Origin: Acidobacteriaceae bacterium
GTDB taxonomy: Bacteria > Acidobacteriota > Terriglobia > Bryobacterales > Bryobacteraceae
NCBI GenBank assembly: GCA_019240475.1
Contig: JAFAYI010000007.1
Location: 62,001-126,000 of the forward strand
Length of the DNA: 64,000 nt
Direction of reading: 5' to 3'
The position numbers and the translations under genes were made by a program. Below the pieces are notes generated by a model that made no database searches, was not told the origin of the DNA, and saw only the letters and a list, made by a program, of their open reading frames with translations. Shown here piece after piece: positions 51,383 through 60,604 of this stretch; position 1 is the stretch's first letter, and the number at the start of each line of letters is the position of its first letter.

Positions 51383-52993
51383 GTGATCTCCTTTCGCCGT
51401 AAACTCCAACCGTCGCTCTCGCTGCTTCTAGCCTTTGCATCGGCGGTCTGCCTCTCCGCCGCCGAGGCGCCTCGCATCGTGCAAAAATCCGGCCGCTATG
51501 CGCTGCTGATTGATGGCAAGCCATTCCTCATGCTGGGCGGCCAGATTCATAACTCGAGCGCTTGGCCCGCAGAATTGCCCCAGGTTTGGAAATCCATGGA
51601 GGCGCTGCACGCCAACACCATCGAAGCCCCCGTTTATTGGGAGCAGTTCGAACCCGAGCCCGGCCGCTTCGATTACGCCAACATCGACGCCGTCGTCACT
51701 GGCGCGCGCGAGCACAATCTGCATGTTGTTATTCTCTGGTTCGGCACGTGGAAAAACGGCAACATGCATTATGCGCCTGTGTGGGTCAAGGCCGACACGG
51801 CCAAATACCCGCGCATCGTGCGCCCCGACGGCGAGCCCATCGACGTTCTCTCCCCTTTGGGCCGCAGCACGCTCGCAGCCGACAAGGCCGCATTCGTTGC
51901 TCTCATGCGCCACCTCAATCAAATCGACGCCGAAGATCACACCGTACTCCTCATTCAGGTCGAAAACGAATCGGGCAACATCGGCAGCGTGCGCGATAAT
52001 TCCGACGAGGCAAATCGCCGCTTCGCCGGCGCCGTTCCCCAGGAACTATTGACTGCCGCCGGCAAGCAGCCCGGCACGTGGCAGCAGGTGTTCGGCGCGG
52101 ATGCCGATGAAATTTTCCAGGCCTACTATCAAGCCAAATACATCGACGAAATCGCCGCCGCCGGTAAGCGCGAGTTCGACATTCCTTGCTACGTCAACGT
52201 CTGGATCGATTACCCGCCCGCCGAACTCCCTGAACGCCGGCTCGATCAGCCCGGAATCGCATACCCGAGCGGCGGCCCGGTTCAAAAGCTGGTCGGGCTT
52301 TGGCGCAAACTCGCTCCGTCTCTCGACGCCATCGGCCCCGATATCTATTCCGACGACTCGGCCTTTTATCGCGACACGATCCATGCCTATCACCGCTCCA
52401 ACAATCCGCTTCTGATTCCGGAAACCGGCCGCGGCGACAGCTTCGCCAAATTTCTCTTTGTGGCTTTAGGCGAAGACGCCATCGGCTTCGCGCCCTTCGG
52501 AGTGGACCAATCCGGCTGGAACATTCTCGGAAACGAGCCTTGGACCGCGCATGCGCGAAACTTCGCGCTGCTCGAACCCATGGGCCGCGAGCTTGCTCAA
52601 CTCGAGTTTGATGGAAGGTTGAAGACTGCCGTCGAAGAGCCGGGTCAACCGGCGCAGGAACTCGATTTTGGCGCCTGGCAAGCCACCGCCGCCTTCGGCT
52701 TTCCGCAGCGCGACGGCCGTCCCGCGCCCGGCACGAAAGACGCTCACGGCGCAGCCCTCGTTGCTCAACTAGGCCCCGACGAATTCCTTGTCACTGGCGT
52801 CGATGCGAGCGTTTCTTTCCACCTGCCCGGCAAGCTCCCCTGGATGCGCAGCCAGATTCTTTCCGCCGAACAGGGCGTCTACGAAAACGGCGCATGGAAA
52901 CCGCTTCGCCTCTGGAACGGCGACGAGACCGACCGCGGTCTCTCTTTCTATGAGAAACCTTTGATCGTGCGAGTCAAAATGCAGCGCTTTTGA
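51383..52993 (+). CDS. Glycoside hydrolase family 35-like beta-galactosidase (with DUF5597-type C-terminus)
   Basis: 536 residues: signal peptide (LSLLLAFASAVCLSAAEA), then a TIM barrel with the acid/base region LLIQVENESGNIGS near residue 194 and LLIPETGRGDSF near 351, where the nucleophile Glu is expected. The opening FLMLGGQIHNSSAWPAELP and EAPVYWEQFEPEPGRFDY are typical of GH35. The C-terminal beta domain runs from about residue 430. Exported beta-galactoside/plant-glycan hydrolase. GTG 51383 is my start, chosen because the signal peptide follows it; the frame extends to 51284. Confidence 0.85.
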   Translation: MISFRRKLQPSLSLLLAFASAVCLSAAEAPRIVQKSGRYALLIDGKPFLMLGGQIHNSSAWPAELPQVWKSMEALHANTIEAPVYWEQFEPEPGRFDYANIDAVVTGAREHNLHVVILWFGTWKNGNMHYAPVWVKADTAKYPRIVRPDGEPIDVLSPLGRSTLAADKAAFVALMRHLNQIDAEDHTVLLIQVENESGNIGSVRDNSDEANRRFAGAVPQELLTAAGKQPGTWQQVFGADADEIFQAYYQAKYIDEIAAAGKREFDIPCYVNVWIDYPPAELPERRLDQPGIAYPSGGPVQKLVGLWRKLAPSLDAIGPDIYSDDSAFYRDTIHAYHRSNNPLLIPETGRGDSFAKFLFVALGEDAIGFAPFGVDQSGWNILGNEPWTAHARNFALLEPMGRELAQLEFDGRLKTAVEEPGQPAQELDFGAWQATAAFGFPQRDGRPAPGTKDAHGAALVAQLGPDEFLVTGVDASVSFHLPGKLPWMRSQILSAEQGVYENGAWKPLRLWNGDETDRGLSFYEKPLIVRVKMQRF

Positions 52994-53039
52994 TTGCCCG
53001 TTCGCCTTCTCTCGGCTACAGTGAAGAAAAGGCGAACCC

Positions 53040-55397
53040 ATGAACCTCGCGCTCGATTTCGGCCCCGTCCCTGAACCGCCGCAAGCGCCCGCGCTCCACC
53101 AGCAGCTCTCGCTTGGCGCTTTGGCCACGCAGTTCGAACAAGCGGTGAGCCAGCTCAACTCCCCCGTTCGCGCGGTCCGCCACGAGCCCGCCCGCCCCGC
53201 GCGCCTCGCTCCTTTCCCAGACGCGCTCAACCCCGCGCTACGCTCCGCTCTGGAATCGCGCGGCATCGAACAGCTTTACATCCATCAAACCGCCGCCGTC
53301 GAGCACTCCCTCGCGGGCAAGAACGTGGTCGTCGTCACGCCCACCGCTAGTGGCAAGACGCTGTGCTACAACCTGCCTGTCCTTCACACGCTGCTCGCCG
53401 ACCCCTCCGCGCGCGCTGTCTTCCTCTTTCCCACCAAGGCCCTCGCCGAAGACCAGCGTCTAGAGCTGCAGCAGTTAAACGATGCTCTCGGTAACGTCAT
53501 TTCCTGCCACACCTACGATGGCGACACGCCTCAAGACGCCCGCCGCCCCATCCGCGACCGCGCCAACATCGTCCTGACGAATCCCGACATGTTGCACTCC
53601 GGCGTTCTGCCCCACCACACGAAATGGGCGAAGCTCTTTGAAAACCTGCGCTACTTCGTCATCGACGAGCTGCATTATTATCGCGGCGTCTATGGCAGCC
53701 ACTTGGCCAATATTCTGCGCCGCCTCAAACGCATCTGCGAATTCTATGGCTCTCAGCCGCGTTTCATTTGCTGCTCGGCCACTATCGCCAATCCCCAACA
53801 TCTCGCGGAATCTCTTACGCGCCTGCCTTTCGAAATCGTCTCCGATAACGGAGCGCCTTCGGGCGACAAGTATTTCGTCTTCTACAACCCGCCCGTGGTC
53901 AACTCCCAGCTTGGCATCCGTCGCAGTTATCTGCACGAGAGCCGCCGCATCGCGCTCGACTTCATTCGCCAGCGCCAGCAGACTCTCGTATTCGCAAACA
54001 ATCGCCTCGCAACCGAAATCCTGGCCACTTATCTAAAAGACGCCTGCGCGCAGCTTCCCTTCTCTCACGAAGCCGTCCGCGGTTATCGCGGCGGCTATCT
54101 TCCCAACCAGCGCCGCCAGATCGAGCAAGGCTTGCGAAGCGGAACCATTCGCGCCGTGGTTGCAACCAACGCGCTCGAACTCGGTGTCGACATCGGTTCT
54201 CTCGACGCGGTCGTGCTCGCCGGTTATCCGGGCAACATCGCCTCCACCTGGCAGCGCGCCGGCCGCGCCGGCCGCCGTCAATCCGCCTCGCTAGCCGTCC
54301 TGGTGGCCTCCAGCGCGCCTCTCGATCAATACATCGTGGAGCATCCCGATTACTTCTTCGGCGCCTCGCCCGAAGAAGCGCACATCAACCCCGACAATCT
54401 CGAAATCCTTTTGAGCCATCTGAAGTGCGCCGCCTTCGAGTTGCCCATCCGCGACGGCGAAGAGTTCGGAGATCGCGATCTCGCGCGCCTCTGCCGTTTT
54501 CTGGCCGAAGATCTGCGCCTGCTTCATCGCTCCGGCGATCGTTGGCACTGGGTCAGTGACAGCTATCCGGCCGACGCCGTCAGCCTCCGCGCCGTCTCCA
54601 GCGATAACTTCCTCGTGGTCGATCTCACGGACGACCATCAAATTATCGGCGAGGTCGATTTCCCTTCCGCTCTCACCACCCTGCACGAAAAAGCGATCTA
54701 CCTCCACGATGCCCGCCAATTTCAAGTCGAAAAACTCGATTACGACGGGCGTAAAGCCTTTGTCCGTGAGGTCGATTCCGATTACTTCACCGACGCCATT
54801 GTTTACACCCAGGTGAGCGAACTCGCTCAATTCGAAAACAAGATCGCGGCCGTCCATCCCTTGGCGCATGCCGCTAATGTCGAAGTGCGCGTTAAGCGCC
54901 AAGTGGTCGGCTTCAAGAAAATCAAGTTCTACACATTCGAAAACATAGGCGCGGGCAACCTCTCGCTGCCGGAGCAAGAAATGCACACCACCGCTCTTTG
55001 GCTGCACTTCGATTCCGGCTTCTTCGATGATTTCGAGAACTACTCGCGCGCGGACTTTCAGGACGCCCTGCAGGGCCTCGCTAACGTGCTGAAGACCATC
55101 GCTACCCTGCTGCTGCTCACCGACCCGCGCGACCTCGCCGCCACGGTTCTCGACGATTCCAGCCTTAAGTCCCAGGCCTTCGAGCCTGACGTGGTTCTTT
55201 ACGATAACTACCCGGGCGGCATCGGACAAAGCGAGCCGCTGTTCCGGCGCAGCCGTGAGCTTCTTGCAGGCGCGATTGATTTGGCCTCGCAATGCCCGTG
55301 CGAATCCGGATGCCCCAGTTGCGTCGGCCCGCGCAATGAGATCGGCCGCCTCGGCAAGGAGGGCGCCATTCGAATCCTTCGCAAAGCTCTTTCCTAG
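53040..55397 (+). CDS. DEAD/DEAH-box helicase with DUF1998 (YprA/MrfA-like)
   Basis: 785-residue superfamily-2 helicase: the Q-type region, Walker A VTPTASGKTLCYN (near residue 100), DELHYYRGVYGSH (DEAH-like motif II), CCSATIANP (motif III), then a second RecA lobe with NALELGVDIGSLDAVVLAGYPG and QRAGRAGRR. The C-terminal DUF1998 zinc domain has CPCESGCPSC near residue 758. MrfA is a 3'-5' helicase in repair of mitomycin-type adducts and crosslinks. It is followed 34 bp later by moeA; the two are probably separate units. Confidence 0.92.
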   Translation: MNLALDFGPVPEPPQAPALHQQLSLGALATQFEQAVSQLNSPVRAVRHEPARPARLAPFPDALNPALRSALESRGIEQLYIHQTAAVEHSLAGKNVVVVTPTASGKTLCYNLPVLHTLLADPSARAVFLFPTKALAEDQRLELQQLNDALGNVISCHTYDGDTPQDARRPIRDRANIVLTNPDMLHSGVLPHHTKWAKLFENLRYFVIDELHYYRGVYGSHLANILRRLKRICEFYGSQPRFICCSATIANPQHLAESLTRLPFEIVSDNGAPSGDKYFVFYNPPVVNSQLGIRRSYLHESRRIALDFIRQRQQTLVFANNRLATEILATYLKDACAQLPFSHEAVRGYRGGYLPNQRRQIEQGLRSGTIRAVVATNALELGVDIGSLDAVVLAGYPGNIASTWQRAGRAGRRQSASLAVLVASSAPLDQYIVEHPDYFFGASPEEAHINPDNLEILLSHLKCAAFELPIRDGEEFGDRDLARLCRFLAEDLRLLHRSGDRWHWVSDSYPADAVSLRAVSSDNFLVVDLTDDHQIIGEVDFPSALTTLHEKAIYLHDARQFQVEKLDYDGRKAFVREVDSDYFTDAIVYTQVSELAQFENKIAAVHPLAHAANVEVRVKRQVVGFKKIKFYTFENIGAGNLSLPEQEMHTTALWLHFDSGFFDDFENYSRADFQDALQGLANVLKTIATLLLLTDPRDLAATVLDDSSLKSQAFEPDVVLYDNYPGGIGQSEPLFRRSRELLAGAIDLASQCPCESGCPSCVGPRNEIGRLGKEGAIRILRKALS

Positions 55398-55419
55398 CCG
55401 CCGGCCGCGCCCCCGATTG

Positions 55420-55425
55420 TAAAAT
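55420..55425 (+). promoter_or_regulatory. Putative -10 box at the moeA start
   Basis: TAAAAT ends 6 nt before GTG 55432, with no ribosome binding site between. Consistent with a leaderless moeA-moaC-moaB transcript. Confidence 0.4.
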
Positions 55426-55431
55426 TCAAAC

Positions 55432-56649
55432 GTGACGAAACCGGTCGAACAAAGACAAGCGCTCCTCTTTGAACAAGCGCGCGCCATCGTCATCGATTCC
55501 GTCCGCTCTCTCTCAAGGCCCGTAGCGCCGGAAACAGTGAGCCTCGCCGCCGCCCACGGCCGCGTCCTTGTTCAACCGGTTCACGCCGATCGCGATTACC
55601 CGGCCTTGCGGCGCTCTCTGCGCGACGGATTCGCCGTTCGCTCAACCGATCTGCCCGGCGTGCTGCGCATTCGCGGCGAAGTGCGCGCGGGCGAACAGGA
55701 GCAGACTCCGCTCTCCTCTGGCGAAGCGCTCGAAATCATGACCGGCGCTCCCGTCCCCGAAGGCGCCGACGCCGTGATCATGATCGAGCATGTCTCGCGC
55801 GCAGGCGCCCAGGTCAGCATCGACCGCGCCGCCGAGCCCGGCCAGTTCATCAATGAACGCGGCGCCGAAAGTCAGGCGGGCGCTGTTCTGGCGCGCGCCG
55901 GCACGCGTCTCGACGCCAGCCATATCGCCGCGCTTGCCATGGCGGGGCATGCTTCCGTCGAGGTCGCGGCGCGTCCATCCGTTGCCGTGCTCGCCACCGG
56001 CGATGAGATCGTTGATCTCAACCAAGCTCCGGCCCCGCACCAGATTCGCAATTCCAACTCCTACATGCTCGCGGCGCTCGTGAATGCCTCGGGCGGCAAC
56101 GCCACCATCCTGCCCGTGGCGCGCGACACTCCGGATGCCCTGCGGCCCCTGCTGCAACAAGGGCTGCGGCACGACATGCTAATCGTCACCGGCGGCGTCT
56201 CAGCCGGCAAATACGATCTCGTGAAACCATCGCTGCGCGAGCTCGGCGTCGAATTTCGCTTCGAGCGCGTGCGTGTCCAACCCGGCCAGCCCACCGCCTT
56301 CGGTCTCTTTGAAGACAAGCCCGTCTTCGGCCTTCCCGGCAATCCAGGTTCATCGCTCATCACCTACCAGCTTTTCGCGCGGCCCGCGCTCGAACTCCTC
56401 GCCGGCGAAACCGAGCCGATTCTCGCGCTCCTCTCCGCGCGGTTCGAAGCGCCCTTTCGACATAAGCCAGGCCTCACGCGTTTCTTGCCCGCGCGCCTGA
56501 GCGCCGATGGCCAGCATCTCCGCCACCTCCCATGGCAAGGATCGAGCGACGTTCCGGCGCTCGCTCAAGCCAACGTTTTCCTCGTCGCCGATCACGATCG
56601 CGAAGCTTGGGAACTCGGCGACTCCATCCGCGTCATGCTGAAGCCGTAG
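55432..56649 (+). CDS. moeA: Molybdopterin molybdenumtransferase
   Basis: 405 residues. It inserts molybdate into adenylylated molybdopterin. The MoeA domains appear in order: RDYPALRRSLRDGFAVRS near residue 50, EIMTGAPVPEGADAVIMIE near 102, the MoCF core VAVLATGDEIVDLNQAP with NSNSYMLAALV, MLIVTGGVSAGKYDLVKPSL near 247, and FGLPGNPGSSLITYQLF near 302, with a C-terminal beta domain. First of moeA-moaC-moaB. The GTG start is preceded closely by a -10-like hexamer. Confidence 0.95.
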   Translation: MTKPVEQRQALLFEQARAIVIDSVRSLSRPVAPETVSLAAAHGRVLVQPVHADRDYPALRRSLRDGFAVRSTDLPGVLRIRGEVRAGEQEQTPLSSGEALEIMTGAPVPEGADAVIMIEHVSRAGAQVSIDRAAEPGQFINERGAESQAGAVLARAGTRLDASHIAALAMAGHASVEVAARPSVAVLATGDEIVDLNQAPAPHQIRNSNSYMLAALVNASGGNATILPVARDTPDALRPLLQQGLRHDMLIVTGGVSAGKYDLVKPSLRELGVEFRFERVRVQPGQPTAFGLFEDKPVFGLPGNPGSSLITYQLFARPALELLAGETEPILALLSARFEAPFRHKPGLTRFLPARLSADGQHLRHLPWQGSSDVPALAQANVFLVADHDREAWELGDSIRVMLKP

Positions 56650-56658
56650 CCTGAAGCC

Positions 56659-57135
56659 ATGAAGAAGCGGCTCTCTCATTACGATTCCAGCGGCCGCGTC
56701 TCCATGGTCAACGTCTCCGGCAAAAACGTTACCGAGCGCTCCGCTGCGGCTCGCGCCTTCGTGCGAATGTCTCCCCATGTGCTCGCCGCGTTGCCATCGA
56801 ACCCCAAGGGCGATCCTCTCGAAATCGCGCGCATCGCCGGCATCATGGCCGCGAAGAAAACCTCCGACCTGATTCCGCTCTGTCATCCATTGCCTCTCTC
56901 TCACGTCAGCGTCGAATGCCATCTGCGGCCGGACGGAATCGAGATTGTCGCCAACGCTTCTACCGCCGCGCGCACGGGCGTTGAAATGGAAGCTCTCACC
57001 GCCGCCTCCATCGCCGCCCTCACCATCTACGACATGACCAAGGCGCTCGATAAAGCCATCGAGATTCGTGAAATTCATCTGCTACGCAAATCCGGCGGCA
57101 AGTCGGGAGATTACAAACGGAAAGCTCAAACTTAA
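56659..57135 (+). CDS. moaC: Cyclic pyranopterin monophosphate synthase
   Basis: 158 residues; with MoaA it converts GTP to cyclic pyranopterin phosphate. Motifs are [19 protein letters not shown] at the N-terminus, [20 protein letters not shown] (near residue 73), and [21 protein letters not shown] with the catalytic region around [11 protein letters not shown]. Its stop (TAA 57133-57135) overlaps the first base of the moaB reading frame. moaA, moaD and moaE are not in the window. Confidence 0.95.
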   Translation: MKKRLSHYDSSGRVSMVNVSGKNVTERSAAARAFVRMSPHVLAALPSNPKGDPLEIARIAGIMAAKKTSDLIPLCHPLPLSHVSVECHLRPDGIEIVANASTAARTGVEMEALTAASIAALTIYDMTKALDKAIEIREIHLLRKSGGKSGDYKRKAQT

Positions 57136-57611
57136 TTCGCGTCGCGATTCTCACCGTCAGCGACTCCGCCTCGAGCGGTCTGCGCGAGGATCTCTCCGGA
57201 CCCGCGCTGCGGAACCATTGCCAGGAACTCGGCTGGTCCGTCACGGCCAGCGCCGTAGTGGGAGACGAACGGGACGCCATCGCGCATCGGCTCCAACTCT
57301 GGGCCGATGCCTCCATCGCCTCCGTCATTCTCACTACCGGCGGCACCGGCGTCGCTCCTCGCGATGTAACGCCCGAGGCCACGCGCCAGGTCATCGAGCG
57401 CGAGATCCCCGGCCTTGCCGAACTCATGCGCTCCGAAGGCCTGCGCCAAACGAAGTTCTCCATCCTGTCGCGCGCCGTCGTGGGCCACTGCGGAACAACC
57501 CTCATCGTCAACCTGCCCGGCTCTCCGCGGGGCGCCGTCCACTCCCTGACCGTCATTCAAGGAGTCATCCCGCACATAATCGATCTGCTCGCCGGCCGCA
57601 CCGGACACTGA
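57135..57611 (+). CDS. moaB: Molybdopterin adenylyltransferase-type protein (MoaB/MogA), apparent ATT start
   Basis: 158 residues if started at ATT 57135. Homology is complete from the first codons ([20 protein letters not shown]), through ASVILTTGGTGVAPRDVTPE near residue 66 and GLRQTKFSILSRAVVG to GSPRGAVHSL. In-frame ATG, GTG or TTG codons do not occur between the upstream stop (about 57069) and GTG 57258, which would delete the conserved N-terminus. The junction reads TAATT, exactly where translational coupling would give TAATG. I therefore infer an ATT start, as in infC, or a point change or sequence error. It prepares molybdopterin-AMP for MoeA. Confidence 0.85.
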   Translation: MRVAILTVSDSASSGLREDLSGPALRNHCQELGWSVTASAVVGDERDAIAHRLQLWADASIASVILTTGGTGVAPRDVTPEATRQVIEREIPGLAELMRSEGLRQTKFSILSRAVVGHCGTTLIVNLPGSPRGAVHSLTVIQGVIPHIIDLLAGRTGH

Positions 57612-57666
57612 GTGAGACACTAACGGTAGTAGAAACTCGCCACTTCCCGGAGACATCTCATCCGAT

Positions 57667-58896
57667 ATGCGAATGCGCCCGATTGCAGCCTCTCCGGCAC
57701 GTCACCGGCTTTCTCTGCCGCCCTTGCTGCTGGCGCTCGCCGCCTGTCTATCCGCGCAGACTTTGCCTCCCGGTCAGCTTCCTCCCGGTCCGCCGCCGCA
57801 GCCCGGCCAGGTGGGACCCGCTCCCGAAACATTGCCTGCGAGCACGCCCGAACCGCCGCCGCGCTCCACCGAGCCAGCGCCCACCGAACCGGCCAGTCCC
57901 GACACGATTCGCGAAAGCGTTCGCTACGTGCTCGTGCCGACCACCGTCCTCGACCCGGACGGCCACGGCTACGTGAATGGTCTCGAAGCCAAGGATTTCG
58001 AAGTCTACGACAACAAGAAACCGCAAAAGGTCACGGCGGAATACACCCAGTTGCCGCTCTCGGTGGTGCTCGCCGTGCAGGCCAACTCCGACGTGGAACC
58101 GCTTTTGCCGGAGATCAAGCGCAGCGGCCTGCTGCTGCACGGCTTGGTCACCGGTGAAGATGGCGATGTCGCGATACTAGCCTTCGACCACCGCATGCAA
58201 CACCTCCAGGACTTCACGCGCGACCCGGACAAGCTGGACGACGCCATGCACAAGCTCACGGCAGGCTCCAGCAGCGCCGCCGTTGTAGATGCCGTCGTCG
58301 AAGCCGACACCATGCTGCGCCGCCACGATCCGCAGAATGTGCGCCGCCGCGTCATCATCCTCATGAGCCGCGACATCGATAAAGGCAGCGAATCGCACCT
58401 GGAAGAAACCGTCCGCAAAATGCAGTTCGATAACGTGATCATCTACTCGGTCAATATCTCGCGCGCCCTTACCGCGGCCCTAAAGGAGCCCGGCTATCCG
58501 CGCCCGCAGAACGGCGGCATTCCTCCTGAGGCGCTGCCCAATGCCCGAGGCAGCGGCGGGGCCTTGAGCGAAACCGACGTCGTCAAGCAGGAGGACGGCA
58601 ATATTCTGAACGCCGCGCCCCCGCTATTGCGCGGCATCCGCGATATCTTCAAGCGAACTCCGGCCGAAGCTTTTACATATTTCACCGGCGGCCGCGAATA
58701 TGCCTTTCACAACGAAAAGGCTCTCGAAGCCGCCATCACCGATATTGGCAAGGATCTGAATAGCCAATATCTGTTGAGCTATAACCCCAACAACAAAGAC
58801 GAGCCCGGCTTCCACACCATCAAGGTTGTGGTCAACCGTCCCGGACTCGTTATCCGCACGCGCCCCGGGTACTGGTGGGCAGGCGGCCAACAGTAG
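57667..58896 (+). CDS. VWFA-related acidobacterial-type domain protein
   Basis: 409 residues. The signal or lipoprotein peptide is LPPLLLALAACLSAQ (a lipobox-like LAAC), then a Pro-rich stretch (PPGQLPPGPPPQPGQVGP), then a von Willebrand A-like fold (SVVLAVQANSDVEPLLPEIK with SDV in place of the canonical DxSxS, near residue 137; RRVIILMSRDIDKGSESHLE near 234). The C-terminal YLLSYNPNNKDEPGFHTIKV with RPGYWW is characteristic of the VWFA-related family common in Acidobacteria. The metal site looks degenerate, and the role is unknown. Confidence 0.85.
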   Translation: MRMRPIAASPARHRLSLPPLLLALAACLSAQTLPPGQLPPGPPPQPGQVGPAPETLPASTPEPPPRSTEPAPTEPASPDTIRESVRYVLVPTTVLDPDGHGYVNGLEAKDFEVYDNKKPQKVTAEYTQLPLSVVLAVQANSDVEPLLPEIKRSGLLLHGLVTGEDGDVAILAFDHRMQHLQDFTRDPDKLDDAMHKLTAGSSSAAVVDAVVEADTMLRRHDPQNVRRRVIILMSRDIDKGSESHLEETVRKMQFDNVIIYSVNISRALTAALKEPGYPRPQNGGIPPEALPNARGSGGALSETDVVKQEDGNILNAAPPLLRGIRDIFKRTPAEAFTYFTGGREYAFHNEKALEAAITDIGKDLNSQYLLSYNPNNKDEPGFHTIKVVVNRPGLVIRTRPGYWWAGGQQ

Positions 58897-58928
58897 CGCA
58901 CAGGGCGCTTGTTGCCCGTTGTGCGCGA
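58896..58928. repeat. Dispersed hairpin repeat, third copy
   Basis: GCGCACAGGGCGCTTGTTGC and its complement-like half GCCCGTTGTGCGC form an imperfect palindrome closely matching the two units at 31066-31145. It lies between the convergent VWFA and MEMO genes, immediately after the VWFA stop. Confidence 0.7.
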
Positions 58929-58949
58929 TAAATAGCTTTCCGGAGACGT

Positions 58950-60167
58950 CTATTCACGCTCTCTAAACCGTAGCGCCGCGAAGCTCACCACGCTCTGCGG
59001 ATCTATCTGCCACTGATGATAATCGAGTAAGTCGCTGCGCGTTCCCGGCAGCGCCTTCATGAACGTGTAAAGCGTAGAAGACCCGCACCACTTCAAATCG
59101 TCGTGCCCGTCCTGCACGAGCGACCAATATCCTCTTATGTCGCCCTTGTTGATCTGTTCGATGCGCTGGCGGTCGCGCTGCTCGATCGCGAGCATCTCGC
59201 CCAGGTTCGCCGTCGCGCGCAGTTGGTCGCCATACCGGCGGCCCATGTGCGCCATATCGATTCCGAGCACCCAAAACAGCCGGCCGGATTCACGCGCCGC
59301 GATGTCTCCCAAGGCCTCGAAAAATCCCGCCATGTGTTCGTTGTCCTCCGGCATGCCTTGTTCGTAGATGCTCTTGACGAACGGTCCGCACAAAATCGGC
59401 AGAATGCGTACGTTCGCGCCATAAAGATGCTGTAAGAAAACAATCTGAAACTCGATTGAATGTTCCACCGCGTGGCAGTAGTCCTCTATGCGAATCGCGC
59501 CATCCGCGCGGCGGCCGAGTTCGTCCACCAGGCCCACGTCCGTGCGCGCTTCGCCCATCGGCGTGACAAATTGCTTGCGTGTCAATCCAAATCGATCCGG
59601 CGCGCCATAATGCGACGTGCCCAAAATGACGAAGGTGCGCTCGCGTCCGTCCTTCGGCGGCAGAGAGCTGTACGCCGCGCGATAAGTCTCCCAGCCGCCA
59701 TCCGGGCTCGCATGCGGGGCCGCTATGCCGATGATCTTCGCGTCGCCGCTGCACGCGCCGATACGCGCTTCGAGCAATCGAGACAACTCCGCCGGATTCG
59801 CCGGATACGCCGAGCCCGCGAAGATGGCTTCTCGCTTCGGCTCTCTGGCGAACTCGGCCTCGCGCCTCGCCTTCAGCTTCGTGTATGTTTCGTTCTCTAG
59901 AAATCCCGCCTCGTTCAGCGAATCGTATAAGTGCCGCTCTAAGTCGCCGACCTGAATCTCGCCCGTAATGCGAACCAGCTCCGAACGCAGATCGAGCGTT
60001 GTTTGCGCGCCGTCGAAACATTCGAGCGCGGCCACTAAAGGCGGCGGCACCAGCAGCGTCGCATCGCAATAGTGGTAGGGATCTCGTATGAAAAGACCCG
60101 GGCGCTTCGGATCGGGCGAAGGTTGAAAATCAAGGTTGAGTCGAAGTCGTGGCAGAACGTCGGACAC
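58950..60167 (-). CDS. MEMO1/AmmeMemoRadiSam system protein B family
   Basis: 405 residues. An N-terminal domain (residues 1-110, DATLLVPPPLVAALECFDGA) resembles a PqqD-like/winged domain. It is followed by a MEMO domain (FAGSAYPANPAELSRLLEAR near residue 115; IIGIAAPHASPDGGW; VILGTSHYGAPDRFGLT; EHSIEFQIVFLQHLYG). MEMO-type proteins use metal-binding His residues related to class III dioxygenases. In the AmmeMemoRadiSam genomic set it accompanies an AMMECR1 protein and a radical SAM enzyme, neither of which is in the window, so it is an orphan here. Confidence 0.88.
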   Translation of the reverse strand: MSDVLPRLRLNLDFQPSPDPKRPGLFIRDPYHYCDATLLVPPPLVAALECFDGAQTTLDLRSELVRITGEIQVGDLERHLYDSLNEAGFLENETYTKLKARREAEFAREPKREAIFAGSAYPANPAELSRLLEARIGACSGDAKIIGIAAPHASPDGGWETYRAAYSSLPPKDGRERTFVILGTSHYGAPDRFGLTRKQFVTPMGEARTDVGLVDELGRRADGAIRIEDYCHAVEHSIEFQIVFLQHLYGANVRILPILCGPFVKSIYEQGMPEDNEHMAGFFEALGDIAARESGRLFWVLGIDMAHMGRRYGDQLRATANLGEMLAIEQRDRQRIEQINKGDIRGYWSLVQDGHDDLKWCGSSTLYTFMKALPGTRSDLLDYHQWQIDPQSVVSFAALRFRERE

Positions 60168-60222
60168 GACTTATTTTCGCAGCCGATCGGGCGAGCAGTT
60201 CGATATCGTTTGAGGAGCAGGT

Positions 60223-60570
60223 ATGCGGGGAATCGACAGGGTATTTGGATGGCTACTGGTGTTGGGCGGAGTGGGGCACGGCGCAGGTTCTTATCAGGCG
60301 TTCAAGAGTGCGCCGGGATCGCTGCTTTGGGCGCTTTCGGCTTCGTTCGCGATGTGGATGCTGGCGGCGATCAATCTGTTGCGAGCGGAGCGCCGCGGCG
60401 ACCGGGCGCTTAGCGCGATCAGCCTGGCAGGATGCCTGATATGGTTCGCATTCGTGCTTTGGTTCGGGCGGATACTGGGAAACTTTTTCGATTTTCGGGT
60501 ATGGGTAAACCTGGCGATTGCGGGCGTGTTGGCGATATTCAGCGCGCGAAGCCTGGCACGAGCAGCGTAA
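60223..60570 (+). CDS. Hypothetical membrane protein
   Basis: 115 residues with four hydrophobic stretches (WLLVLGGVGHGAGSYQAF, LLWALSASFAMWMLAAINLL, AISLAGCLIWFAFVLWFG, VWVNLAIAGVLAIFSA). Four transmembrane helices are likely. No family recognised. ATG 60223 has GAGGAG nearby. It is divergent from the MEMO gene and precedes the M61 peptidase on the same strand. Confidence 0.7.
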   Translation: MRGIDRVFGWLLVLGGVGHGAGSYQAFKSAPGSLLWALSASFAMWMLAAINLLRAERRGDRALSAISLAGCLIWFAFVLWFGRILGNFFDFRVWVNLAIAGVLAIFSARSLARAA

Positions 60571-60604
60571 TTCCCGGCTCGGGCGCGGCTTCTTATGATG
60601 GGAG

